From: Gilliamella sp. WF3-4
GTDB lineage: Bacteria > Pseudomonadota > Gammaproteobacteria > Enterobacterales > Orbaceae
Reading direction: 5' to 3'
NCBI RefSeq assembly: GCF_001690275.1
Contig: NZ_LZGW01000050.1
Coordinates: 1-64,000 of the forward strand
Length of the DNA: 64,000 bases
Below the pieces are notes generated by a model. The model was given only the letters and a program-made list of their open reading frames with translations. It was not told the DNA's origin and did not search any database. Positions 34,645 through 42,781 of the stretch are shown piece after piece (within the stretch, counting starts at the first letter, position 1; every line of letters starts with the position of its first letter). The position numbers and the translations under genes were made by a program.

Positions 34645-35114
34645 GGTGGTAAACTAGCTATATAACTGTTTTCCGCACAAAATCGAATGCGCCCAAATAA
34701 AGAAACAAAAATTCTACTGGCCCCTATTTTATTTTTTAATTGAAAAGACATGGTTTGTGCCATGTTGCGACGCCCTAGAATAAAAGCACTTTTATTGTTT
34801 GATAACTCACTAATTTGAACAGAATTATTGGGCTTGATAAAATAAAGTATGCCTTCACTGCATGCAGGTGGTTTGTCAGCCTTGGTAATTGAGATACACC
34901 AAGGTGATGAAAATTGATGAATAATATAGTTTTCATTTTTACTTGATGCTTTTATTTGTGCTTCGTATATAAAATAGGCCAATTGCTTAGTTGTAGATGC
35001 TAATTCATTTTGCAATTGTTGCTCTTTCCAATGCTCAATACCGATAGAGGCTAAAATAGCACTGATACAAACAGTTATTAACAATTCTAATAATGAGAAT
35101 CCCAAATCATGCAT
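34638..35114 (-). CDS. ppdA: Prepilin-type protein PpdA-like (FimU/GspH-like)
   Basis: This 158-residue protein is the first gene of the minor-pilin cluster. The signal MHDLGFSLLELLITVCISAI has a five-residue leader, Gly before the cleavage site and Glu5. The remainder resembles the FimU/GspH fold, with several Cys near the C-terminus (RFCAENSYIASLPPC). It is co-transcribed with the three genes downstream. In other gammaproteobacteria these minor pilins prime type IV pili used for DNA uptake or twitching; that use is inferred here. Confidence 0.78.
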   Translation of the reverse strand: MHDLGFSLLELLITVCISAILASIGIEHWKEQQLQNELASTTKQLAYFIYEAQIKASSKNENYIIHQFSSPWCISITKADKPPACSEGILYFIKPNNSVQISELSNNKSAFILGRRNMAQTMSFQLKNKIGASRIFVSLFGRIRFCAENSYIASLPPC

Positions 35115-35449
35115 AGTATGTCTTTTGTAAATATTGTGAGAGTTCGAGCATATATTTGAATAAAATAACTAGTTATTTAAAGATCTGAATTTGTGAGCCA
35201 CTATCCAAATAAATTACGATTTTTAATAAAAAAGGTTGAATAAGGTTTTATCAAGAATACTAGCGATATTATTGGCTTTATTTATAGTAGAGTTTTAGTT
35301 TTTTACGCAAATGGTAATTATAAAAAATGATAGAGAATGTGCTGAATTTAGTGATCTGCTTAAACCACTTAAAAAGCAAAGCGGATTATATTATACTGTT
35401 CATCCATTTATTATTTGCTAACGGACTTAAACGTTAAAGGAAACGAGAG
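35115..35449. other. 335-bp divergent promoter region
   Basis: This stretch separates the minor-pilin operon (minus) from dapD (plus). It is A+T-rich and must hold both promoters. GGAAACGAGAG before dapD provides its ribosome site. No RNA gene or repeat is seen. Confidence 0.45.
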
Positions 35450-36274
35450 ATGCAACAATTACAAACTATTATTGAAGCAGCATTTGAACGTCGTGCTGAA
35501 ATAACACCATCTAATGTAGATGTAGTAACACGCGATGCAATTAACCAATGCATCCATTTATTAGATAGCGGTAAGATGCGTGTGGCCGAAAAGATTGATG
35601 GAGATTGGGTTACTCACCAATGGTTAAAAAAAGCAGTTTTGCTCTCTTTCCGAATCAATGAAAACCAACTGATTGATGGTGGTCCGACTAACTATTATGA
35701 CAAAGTTCCATTAAAATTTGCTGAGTATGACGAAGCAAGATTCCAACAAGAAGGGTTCCGTGTTGTTCCGTCCGCAATTGCACGTAAAGGGGCATATGTT
35801 GCGCGTAATACTGTATTAATGCCTTCTTATGTTAATATCGGCGCATACGTTGATGAAGGTACAATGGTTGATACATGGGTAACTGTTGGCTCATGTGCGC
35901 AAATTGGTAAAAATGTTCATTTATCAGGTGGAGTCGGTATTGGTGGTGTTTTAGAGCCATTACAAGCTAATCCAACGATCATTGAAGACAATTGCTTTAT
36001 TGGTGCTCGTAGTGAAATCGTGGAAGGTGTGATTGTCGAAGAAGGCAGTGTCATTTCAATGGGCGTATTTATTGGTCAAAGCACTAAAATTTACGATAGA
36101 GCAACCGGTGAAGTACATTATGGGCGAGTACCAGCAGGTTCTGTCGTTGTTTCTGGTAACTTACCAACCAAAGATGGCAAGTATAGCCTTTATTGTGCGG
36201 TTATTGTGAAAAAAGTAGATGCTAAAACTTTAGGTAAAGTGGGCATTAATGAGTTACTTCGTACTATTGATTAA
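35450..36274 (+). CDS. dapD: 2,3,4,5-tetrahydropyridine-2,6-dicarboxylate N-succinyltransferase
   Basis: This cytosolic trimeric enzyme transfers succinyl from succinyl-CoA in lysine and meso-diaminopimelate synthesis. Its 274 residues equal the E. coli length. An N-terminal helical domain is followed by the left-handed beta-helix of hexapeptide repeats (about 105-240), with the family blocks [20 protein letters not shown] and [18 protein letters not shown] hairpin (36294-36315) follows the stop. Confidence 0.97.
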   Translation: MQQLQTIIEAAFERRAEITPSNVDVVTRDAINQCIHLLDSGKMRVAEKIDGDWVTHQWLKKAVLLSFRINENQLIDGGPTNYYDKVPLKFAEYDEARFQQEGFRVVPSAIARKGAYVARNTVLMPSYVNIGAYVDEGTMVDTWVTVGSCAQIGKNVHLSGGVGIGGVLEPLQANPTIIEDNCFIGARSEIVEGVIVEEGSVISMGVFIGQSTKIYDRATGEVHYGRVPAGSVVVSGNLPTKDGKYSLYCAVIVKKVDAKTLGKVGINELLRTID

Positions 36275-36293
36275 TTTACGTTTACATGTTTAA

Positions 36294-36315
36294 GTCGCCT
36301 AAATTATTAGGCGAC
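36294..36315 (+). terminator. Hairpin after dapD
   Basis: GTCGCCTAA pairs with TTAGGCGAC around a short A/T loop. A moderately T-rich stretch follows (AATGATTTTATTT). Confidence 0.55.
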
Positions 36316-36377
36316 AATGATTTTATTTACAATTAGTGGTTTAATTGAGAATCCTAACCATTAGAAGAGGAGAATTT

Positions 36378-36869
36378 ATGCCTTCTTTTGATATTGTGTC
36401 AGAAATCCAAATGCCAGAAGTTAAAAATGGGGTTGAAAATGCGACCCGAGAGTTAACGACCCGTTGGGATTTTAAAAATGTTGAAGCATCGTTTGAATTA
36501 AATGAAAAAAATGAAACGATCAAAGTTACAAGCCAATCAGATTTCCAAGTACAACAATTACTTGATATTTTACGCGACAAATTAGCTAAGCGCGGTATTG
36601 ATGGCGGATCGCTTGAAATTCCTGAAGAAATGGAGCATAGCGGCAAACTCTATAGCGTTACAGTTAAACTAAAACAGGGTATCGATAAAGAATTAGCTAA
36701 AAAGCTTGTAAAAGCAATTAAAGATAGCAAAATTAAAGTACAAGCTCAAGTTCAAGGCGAACAGATTCGCGTTACTGGTAAATCGCGCGATGATTTACAA
36801 GCTACTATGGCGTTAGTTAAAAATGGCGAATTTGGTCAACCCTTTCAGTTTACTAATTTTAGAGACTAA
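36378..36869 (+). CDS. yajQ: YajQ-family nucleotide-binding protein
   Basis: This small cytosolic protein of two ferredoxin-like halves binds nucleotides in several species (cyclic di-GMP in Xanthomonas). With ATG 36378 the product is 163 residues, exactly the E. coli length. GAGGAGAA precedes that ATG, whereas a further in-frame ATG at 36345 has none. [20 protein letters not shown] at the start and [20 protein letters not shown] near the end are conserved. Confidence 0.93.
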   Translation: MPSFDIVSEIQMPEVKNGVENATRELTTRWDFKNVEASFELNEKNETIKVTSQSDFQVQQLLDILRDKLAKRGIDGGSLEIPEEMEHSGKLYSVTVKLKQGIDKELAKKLVKAIKDSKIKVQAQVQGEQIRVTGKSRDDLQATMALVKNGEFGQPFQFTNFRD

Positions 36870-36884
36870 CCTTTTATGGAATTC

Positions 36885-36918
36885 ATATTGTCGGCAAATG
36901 TCGACAATATTGTCTTTT
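36885..36918 (+). terminator. Terminator after yajQ
   Basis: ATATTGTCG pairs with CGACAATAT around an eight-base loop and is followed by TGTCTTTT. Confidence 0.6.
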
Positions 36919-36992
36919 AAACATTACAATTTATTTTGTAAAAAAATTTCTAGGAAAATCTATATTTGAGCATGGAATTATTAGGTAATCAC

Positions 36993-37005
36993 AGAAACGG
37001 TTTCT
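36993..37005 (+). promoter_or_regulatory. Candidate LacI-family operator upstream of bglX
   Basis: AGAAACGGTTTCT is a perfect 13-base palindrome about a central G, 98 bases before the bglX start. LacI/GalR-family operators commonly show GAAAC-(CG)-GTTTC. A LacI-family regulator is encoded in the same window at 55962-57008, but no data link it to this site. Confidence 0.4.
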
Positions 37006-37102
37006 TAAACACTAATGTAAGTAGCGTAAAGAACAAGATTTTTTTTTATGAATACGTTATGCTATCTACTTGTCTACCCTCTTAATTATAACAATATTTA
37101 TT

Positions 37103-39379
37103 ATGATGAAAAAATTAGCTCTATTTTTACTTCCTCTTCTCTTTTCTGGATATCTGTCTGCACAAGAGCTCAATAGCGAAGCAAAGAAAGTTTTTATTGA
37201 TAATTTATTATCGAAAATGACGATTCAAGAAAAAGCAGGCCAATTACGTTTGATTAGTGTTGGGGGCGATTTAACTTTAGATAAAGTGCTTGATAACATT
37301 GAAGTGGGTGAAGTTGGTGGTATTTTTAATACCATTGTCGAGCCAGATCTGTCGCAAATGCAAGAACGAGCTTTAAAATCTCCGAATAAAATCCCGCTAT
37401 TTTTTGGATTTGATGTCATTCATGGGCACCGAACCATATTCCCTATTAATTTAGGTATTGCATCAAGTTGGGATCGTAGTGTAATGGCTAAAGTGGCAGA
37501 AATATCTGCTGAAGAAGCCACAGCCGATGGATTGAACATCACTTGGGCTCCAATGATCGATATTACTCGCGATCCAAGATGGGGGCGTGTGTCAGAAGGT
37601 TTTGGCGAAGATCCTTATTTAACATCCGAAGCGGGACGTATTTTTGTTGAGAGAATGCAAAAACAGTCGCTTGCTGATAAAAAATCGCTTGCAACGGCTG
37701 TAAAACATTTTGCGCTTTATGGTGCAGTTGAAGGTGGGCGTGAATATAACAGTACAGATATGAGTGAACGAAAAATGTTCCAAGAATATCTTGTCCCTTA
37801 TAAAGCAGCAATTGATGCTGGTAGCCGTGCAGTCATGGTTTCTCTGGTCAGTGTTAATGGTATTCCTGCAACAGCTAACCATTGGTTATTGACCGAAGTG
37901 TTGCGCAATCAATGGCATTTTGATGGTGTTGTGGTTAGTGATCATGGCGCTATTCGGGAGCTAATTAACCATGGTGTGGCTAGCGATGCGAAAGATGCGG
38001 TTCGCGTTGCGATTAAAGCTGGCATTGATATGAGTATGAATGATGAATATTTCTTACAATTTTTGCCTGAATTAGTGAAAGAAGGGGCTATTACCGAAGA
38101 TCAATTAAATCAAGCTTGCCGCCGAGTTCTTGAGCTTAAATATGATATGGGGCTATTTAGTGATCCTAATCGCTATTTAGATCCAAAATTAGATATCGAG
38201 ACAATGTTTTCAAATAACCGCCTACATCGTGAAGAAGCGCGAGATGTGGCTCGTCGTAGCATTGTGCTATTAAAAAATGAGAATAAGATCTTACCGCTAG
38301 CCAGAAATAAGAAAATTGCGGTAATAGGTCCATTGGCTAATTCAAAACGAGATATTTTAGGTAGTTGGTCGGGTGCTGGGCGTACTAATTTGGCGGTAAC
38401 ACCATTAGAAGGCATCAAAAACACAGTTAAGAACCCAAAATCAGTTAGCTACGCATTTGGTGCTAATCTTTCTGATGATGTAAATTTATATCGTTTTTTA
38501 AATTTATATGGAGAAAACACTAAATTTGATGATAGGCCAGCGGATAAAATCATTGCCGAAGCTGTTAATATAGCGAAGAAATCTGATGTTGTTATTGCCT
38601 TTGTTGGCGAAGCCGAAGGCATGGCTCATGAATCATCAAGTCGAACAGATCTATCTTTACAAGCAAGCCAAAAACGATTGCTCAAAGCATTAAAAGAAAC
38701 TGGAAAACCATTGGTTATTGTATTAATGAATGGCCGCCCATTAACATTAACTGAAGAATATGCTCAAGCTGATGCAATGCTTGAAACTTGGTTTTTAGGA
38801 ACTGAGGGGGGTAATGCTATTGCTGATGTATTATTTGGTCAGTATAACCCTTCTGGTAAGCTGCCGATGTCCTTTCCTAATAATGTAGGGCAGATACCTG
38901 TTTATTACAGCCATTTAAATACTGGCCGTCCACGTGGAACCGAAAATATGGGGAAATATACAACTTCGTATTTTGATAGCCCAAACGAGCCATTATTTCC
39001 ATTTGGTTTTGGTTTAAGTTATACCGACTTTGCGATGGATTTTTCTTTATCTAGCCCTGAAATGGACAAAGAGGGTGAAATTGTTGTTACAGTCAATGTT
39101 GAAAATATTGGCGATAAGGAAGGTATGCAAACAGTTCAACTCTACTTGCAAGATGTTACAGCCTCAGTTAGTCGCCCTGTTAAAGAGTTGATGGGTTTTG
39201 AAAATATCACCTTAAAACCACATGAAAAAGGTAAAGTAAAATTTACTATTAAATATGATATGTTAAAATTCTGGAATGACAAAATGCAATACGTTGCAGA
39301 GCCAGGTAAATTTAATGTGTTTATTGGTAGTGACTCTACAACACAAAATAAGCAAACTTTCACTTTGCTTGATAAATAA
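37103..39379 (+). CDS. bglX: Periplasmic beta-glucosidase
   Basis: This glycoside hydrolase family 3 enzyme hydrolyses terminal beta-glucosides in the periplasm. With ATG 37103 it has 758 residues (E. coli 765) and a signal peptide (KKLALFLLPLLFSGYLSAQ). The frame also runs back to 37070, but those residues would spoil the signal. The catalytic nucleophile Asp lies in GVVVSDHGAI (about residue 285). The GH3 C-terminal domain and a final fibronectin-III-like domain (about 660-750) follow. RDPRWGRVSEGFGEDPYL is a family signature. It is monocistronic, with its own terminator. Degradation of plant-derived glucosides would suit a gut bacterium. Confidence 0.95.
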   Translation: MMKKLALFLLPLLFSGYLSAQELNSEAKKVFIDNLLSKMTIQEKAGQLRLISVGGDLTLDKVLDNIEVGEVGGIFNTIVEPDLSQMQERALKSPNKIPLFFGFDVIHGHRTIFPINLGIASSWDRSVMAKVAEISAEEATADGLNITWAPMIDITRDPRWGRVSEGFGEDPYLTSEAGRIFVERMQKQSLADKKSLATAVKHFALYGAVEGGREYNSTDMSERKMFQEYLVPYKAAIDAGSRAVMVSLVSVNGIPATANHWLLTEVLRNQWHFDGVVVSDHGAIRELINHGVASDAKDAVRVAIKAGIDMSMNDEYFLQFLPELVKEGAITEDQLNQACRRVLELKYDMGLFSDPNRYLDPKLDIETMFSNNRLHREEARDVARRSIVLLKNENKILPLARNKKIAVIGPLANSKRDILGSWSGAGRTNLAVTPLEGIKNTVKNPKSVSYAFGANLSDDVNLYRFLNLYGENTKFDDRPADKIIAEAVNIAKKSDVVIAFVGEAEGMAHESSSRTDLSLQASQKRLLKALKETGKPLVIVLMNGRPLTLTEEYAQADAMLETWFLGTEGGNAIADVLFGQYNPSGKLPMSFPNNVGQIPVYYSHLNTGRPRGTENMGKYTTSYFDSPNEPLFPFGFGLSYTDFAMDFSLSSPEMDKEGEIVVTVNVENIGDKEGMQTVQLYLQDVTASVSRPVKELMGFENITLKPHEKGKVKFTIKYDMLKFWNDKMQYVAEPGKFNVFIGSDSTTQNKQTFTLLDK

Positions 39380-39392
39380 ATTTTTAATTTTT

Positions 39393-39415
39393 CGTCGACA
39401 TCTGTCGACGTTTTT
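39393..39415 (+). terminator. Terminator after bglX
   Basis: CGTCGACA pairs with TGTCGACG around a two-base loop, followed by five T. Confidence 0.8.
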
Positions 39416-39438
39416 ATTTCTGTGGTCAGTATGGTGTT

Positions 39439-40070
39439 TGAATTCGATCTTGTCCTACACTTCTGCAACAAATTGTGTTTTTGGTGATTGCTTATTCAAT
39501 CAGTAAAACACCAATTATTATCCCTCTTATGCAAGTGGCTGTTCATTTGTTTTATAAATTAGTCTGTTACTGCATTTTTTCGTTGTTTGGTATTATGAGT
39601 AGCTATTTTGGCTTACATATTTAGGAGAAATTACCGCTGAGGTTTGTATACCGTCTACAATTTTGATTGGATTGATTAGCGGATTATTGCATTATTTCTG
39701 ATGAAAAAGGACAAGCTGATTTTATCAATAATCCTAACCTAATATCAGGGTAACTACCATTCTAGCTATCTGGTTGTTAATTTGTACCACTTGGGCACTA
39801 GTATTGAGACTATTCAATTCGGATCCTCAACTAGAAAGATTCTTTTATTTAGCGGAGGAATATAATTGCCGTATTGTAGAAGATAGAAGTTTGACAGCAC
39901 AACAAAACGATAATATGCATCATATATTAATCATTTTCGTTGTGTACGATATTATCTTCTTTGGTGTTAAAACCGTGCTGAAAGTACGCAATAATAAGCA
40001 AAGGACTGCTAAAGAAATCGCTTATGTACCAATTCCAAAAGGTGGCATTAAAATGTCAATGTCACACTAA
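39439..40070 (+). pseudogene. Decayed membrane-protein gene
   Basis: Two coding-like pieces lie in tandem. The first (39439-39627) reads LLQQIVFLVIAYSISKTPII and further hydrophobic residues to a TAG. After about 110 bases with stops, the second (39738-40070) has two membrane segments (TILAIWLLICTTWALVLRLF and ILIIFVVYDIIFFGV) and a C-terminus ending PIPKGGIKMSMSH. No ATG with a ribosome site opens the second part. Together they look like one inner-membrane protein gene broken by frameshifts. I cannot name the family. Confidence 0.45.
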
Positions 40071-40078
40071 GTATTGGT

Positions 40079-40105
40079 AGGATGCTATTCATGATAGCAT
40101 CCTAG
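40079..40105 (+). terminator. Hairpin after the decayed membrane gene
   Basis: TAGGATGCTAT pairs with ATAGCATCCTA around TCATG. Little T follows (GTTT). Confidence 0.5.
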
Positions 40106-40167
40106 TTTAACCGCCCTCAAAATAGGACAGCAAAAAATAGAAAATCCTTTATGATAAAACTAAAAAT
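40105..40167 (+). mobile_element. Left-end relic of an IS related to the element at 2379-3574
   Basis: The stretch TTTAACCGCCCTCAAAATAG and the following GGACAGCAAAAAATAGAAAA, then TCCTTTATGATAAAACTAAA, aligns base by base with the left (orfA-proximal) end of the complete IS, with about one mismatch in five. No transposase sequence follows. It is a solo end left by deletion and lies beside the decayed membrane gene. Confidence 0.6.
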
Positions 40168-40183
40168 CCCATAAACCTTTTTT

Positions 40184-40210
40184 AGAATATCTTTTTGTAA
40201 AAGATATTCT
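40184..40210 (+). repeat. Inverted repeat upstream of yqfB
   Basis: AGAATATCTTTT and AAAGATATTCT form a near-perfect A+T-rich hairpin 111 bases before yqfB. It could be an operator or the terminator of decayed upstream sequence. Confidence 0.4.
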
Positions 40211-40321
40211 CAAGTTGATATTGTTTTAAATTTGCAAATAATTTATTACATAAAATTCAAATTACACCTAGCGTAAATAAGGAGAGTAACTGTAGAATGG
40301 CTAACTACAAGGAGAATTACT

Positions 40322-40630
40322 ATGCAAAATGATATTACTTTTTACCAACGCTTTAAGTCTGATATTTTGGCTGGTTTAAAAATTATTACTATTCGCGATA
40401 GGAGTGAATCACACTTTAAAGTTGGTGATGAGCTACGTGTTGGTACTTTTGAAACTAATGAATACTTTTGTACCATAAAAATAGTGAGTGTTACACCAAT
40501 CACTATTGAACAATTAACTGAAGAACATGCAAAACAAGAGAATATGACATTGAGTGATTTAAAAAAGGTGATTTTAGATATTTACCCAGATGAAAGACAT
40601 TTTTTTGTAATTCGTTTTTCTCTTTTATGA
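40322..40630 (+). CDS. yqfB: N4-acetylcytidine amidohydrolase (ASCH domain)
   Basis: This is a small ASCH-domain enzyme of 102 residues. E. coli YqfB (103) removes the acetyl group from N4-acetylcytidine. The conserved opening [16 protein letters not shown], the [19 protein letters not shown] block (catalytic Lys/Thr/Glu region) and EENMTL-like [20 protein letters not shown] are all present. AAGGAG lies eight bases before the ATG. It is a single-gene unit ending in a strong terminator. Confidence 0.93.
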   Translation: MQNDITFYQRFKSDILAGLKIITIRDRSESHFKVGDELRVGTFETNEYFCTIKIVSVTPITIEQLTEEHAKQENMTLSDLKKVILDIYPDERHFFVIRFSLL

Positions 40631-40636
40631 TCATAA

Positions 40637-40670
40637 AAAAATACGCGTTTGAACGCGTATTTTTATTTTT
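40637..40670 (+). terminator. Bidirectional terminator between yqfB and ybbK
   Basis: AAAAATACGCGTT pairs perfectly with AACGCGTATTTTT around TG. T-runs on both strands suit termination of both yqfB and the convergent ybbK-qmcA unit. Confidence 0.85.
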
Positions 40671-40688
40671 GATAAAAACAATCTAATG

Positions 40689-41219
40689 TCATGATCTATT
40701 TAAGGGTTGCACATATAAAGTTAAACCATCAACAGAAATAACCTCAACATACTGGCCCGCGTTAAGATCTTGATTACACTTGGCTGGCCAAGTCCCATCT
40801 TTGATTTTTACTCTTCCCGAACCATTAATAATAGGGACAGTGACAATAGTTTTTATACCAATTAAATCTTGTTGAGGCTGATTGATTTCACTTTTGCTAG
40901 ATTTATCTTGTCCATTTCTTCGAAGCCAAAACCACCAAAGATAAGCAGATATAACCGTCAGAATTGCAAATAAGATCCATAAAGTTGACCAAGAAAGTGA
41001 TAATGCCCAAGCCATTAAACCAACAATTATGGCTGCACACCCAGCCCAAAGCCCATACCCACTTGTGCCAATTAATTCAGCAATCAGTAAAATACCGCCT
41101 AAAGCGATAAACACCCAATGAGGTGAATTATAGAAAACCATAAAAAAATCAGTCATTACGCTACCTTCAAAATCGATTAAGTTAAAAAACTCAAACATAT
41201 AATCCATGGCTTTTATCAA
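40689..41219 (-). CDS. ybbK: NfeD-family membrane protein YbbK
   Basis: This is the membrane partner of the stomatin-like protein QmcA. Three to four membrane helices lie between residues 30 and 115 (FIALGGILLIAELIGTSGYG, WAGCAAIIVGLMAWALSLSW, WILFAILTVISAYLWWFWL). A soluble OB-fold NfeD domain follows (about 120-176) with LIGIKTIV and GSGRVKIKDGTWPA. The frame has 176 residues, E. coli YbbK 152; an internal ATG (MTDFFMVFYNSPHWVF, 41156) would give 155 and is perhaps the true start. It lies 42 bases after qmcA in the conserved order. Confidence 0.88.
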   Translation of the reverse strand: MIKAMDYMFEFFNLIDFEGSVMTDFFMVFYNSPHWVFIALGGILLIAELIGTSGYGLWAGCAAIIVGLMAWALSLSWSTLWILFAILTVISAYLWWFWLRRNGQDKSSKSEINQPQQDLIGIKTIVTVPIINGSGRVKIKDGTWPAKCNQDLNAGQYVEVISVDGLTLYVQPLNRS

Positions 41220-41261
41220 AAAGTTTTAGGAAATATTGTGTTTAAGTATAAAGTTCGATTT

Positions 41262-42170
41262 CTATTTCGTATTTTTAAGCAATTCAGCAATACCACCAAT
41301 ACTGCCCATTAAACTTGACGCATCAAGAGGCACCATAATAACTTTACTGTTATCAGCTGAACCAATTTGTTGTAGCGCTTCAGTATATTTTTGTGCAACA
41401 AAGTAGTTAATGGCATTTATATTACCTGCTGCAATGGCATCTGATACCATTTGAGTTGCTCTAGCTTCAGCTTCGGCAGCACGTTCACGCGCTTCGGCTT
41501 GTAAAAAGGCTGATTGTTTTTCACCTTCAGCTTTTAAAATTTCAGATTGTTTTTCACCTTCTGAGCGTAAAATCGCTGCTTGACGAATACCTTCCGCTTC
41601 AAGAATTTCCGCACGTTTATTACGTTCAGCCTTCATTTGTGCGTTCATTGCCGCAATGAGTTCTGCCGGTGGGCGAACATCTCGAATTTCGATACGTGTG
41701 ATTTTTATTCCCCAAGGACTTGTTGCATCATCAACAATATTTAGTAACTTAGAATTAATGTGATCACGTTGGGATAACATTTCATCTAATTCCATACTAC
41801 CTAAAACGGTACGAATATTGGTCATCATTAAATTAATCACAGCACGTTCTAATTGATTAACTTGATATGCTGCCCTTGCTGCTTCTTGCACTTGAATAAA
41901 ACACACAGCATCAATTTGTACATTGGCGTTATCTTTCGATATCACTTCTTGTGATGGAATATCAAGAACTTGTTCCATCATATTAATTTTACGACCAACA
42001 CCATCCATAAAAGGGATAATGATGTTTAAACCTGGTTCAAGTGTATGTGTATATTTACCAAAACGCTCAATAGTATATTGATAACCTTGGGGAACAATAG
42101 TAATGCCTTTCAAAACGGTGATTAAAGCAAGTAAAACAATAATAAAGATGGCGATATAAAATACTGGCAT
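41262..42170 (-). CDS. qmcA: SPFH/stomatin-like protein QmcA
   Basis: This inner-membrane SPFH-domain protein of 302 residues (E. coli 305) is linked to membrane microdomains and to quality control with FtsH. A single N-terminal anchor ([17 protein letters not shown]) is followed by the SPFH domain ([34 protein letters not shown]). Then comes a long coiled coil with repeats of [10 protein letters not shown] type (about 190-235). It is the first gene of the qmcA-ybbK unit. Confidence 0.93.
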   Translation of the reverse strand: MPVFYIAIFIIVLLALITVLKGITIVPQGYQYTIERFGKYTHTLEPGLNIIIPFMDGVGRKINMMEQVLDIPSQEVISKDNANVQIDAVCFIQVQEAARAAYQVNQLERAVINLMMTNIRTVLGSMELDEMLSQRDHINSKLLNIVDDATSPWGIKITRIEIRDVRPPAELIAAMNAQMKAERNKRAEILEAEGIRQAAILRSEGEKQSEILKAEGEKQSAFLQAEARERAAEAEARATQMVSDAIAAGNINAINYFVAQKYTEALQQIGSADNSKVIMVPLDASSLMGSIGGIAELLKNTK

Positions 42171-42532
42171 AGTTTAATTTCCTTATATTTATAATTAAAT
42201 ATGACTAGTTATTCTAAGCATTATTTTATTATTTGACTAGTTATAATTGATTTTTATAATGAAATTTATGATTGTTCGAATTTGTTAATACCTATAATTC
42301 ATGCGTTGATAAGTTACAAAATGTTAAATCTCAAAATTTACCATGGAATAAGCAAAGTAATTTAGAACAAGAAATTAAAGAAGGCTATCCTTGAGTCAAG
42401 TGTGAGACGCTTATGTTAAAAAAGACATGGGATATTATCGTTTTGATCAAAAAATTGAAGAATAATTGAATCTTTATTTTTATCGCGTTTATTACATTAT
42501 GAAGTGATAAGTTTTTATATGTTATTATTTAC
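42171..42532. other. Intergenic stretch upstream of the trp promoter
   Basis: A+T-rich. A plus-strand open stretch at 42281-42394 ends with NLPWNKQSNLEQEIKEGYP and a stop, and a further fragment reads YVKKDMGYYRFDQKIEE. These may be the last traces of a lost gene. No start or ribosome site is seen. Confidence 0.3.
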
Positions 42533-42567
42533 TTGACATTGAATCAATGAACTAGTTTAATAGTACA
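42533..42567 (+). promoter_or_regulatory. trp promoter and TrpR operator
   Basis: TTGACA at 42533-42538 and TTTAAT at 42556-42561 are 17 bases apart. Overlapping the -10 box, TGAACTAGTTTAATAGTACA (42548-42567) matches the E. coli TrpR operator core GAACTAGTTAACTAGTAC in 17 of 18 positions if one shift is allowed. Tryptophan-loaded TrpR should block this promoter. Confidence 0.88.
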
Positions 42568-42592
42568 AAATTTACTTTAAACAGATAATATA

Positions 42593-42670
42593 ATGAAACG
42601 TCAATATTTCTTTACTCACTTTTGTCAAGTCGCTAGCTTTGGTTGGTGGTGCATTACTTTTTGTGGGTAA
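42593..42670 (+). CDS. trpL: trp leader peptide
   Basis: This 25-codon leader reads MKRQYFFTHFCQVASFGWWC and ends ITFCG. Tandem Trp codons (TGG TGG) at positions 18-19 stall the ribosome when charged tRNA-Trp is scarce. It is longer than the E. coli leader (14 codons), but it occupies the same place between the promoter and an attenuator 29 bases downstream. Confidence 0.88.
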   Translation: MKRQYFFTHFCQVASFGWWCITFCG

Positions 42671-42698
42671 TGTAGTGAAGTATTGTCTTAATTTACAA

Positions 42699-42721
42699 AA
42701 CCCGCACTAGGCGGGTTTTTT
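42699..42721 (+). terminator. trp attenuator
   Basis: AACCCGC pairs with GCGGGTT around ACTAG and is followed by six T. When tryptophan is plentiful the leader is translated to its end and this hairpin stops transcription before trpE. Confidence 0.88.
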
Positions 42722-42781
42722 CGTTTTAAGCAAAGAAAAAATCGATATGAATTAAAATTAAACATAAATAGAGAGACAACA

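Noticed and set aside
40184-40210. Considered as the terminal repeat of an IS
   Set aside because: It is a simple hairpin lying 17 bases beyond the IS-like stretch and does not match the known IS end.
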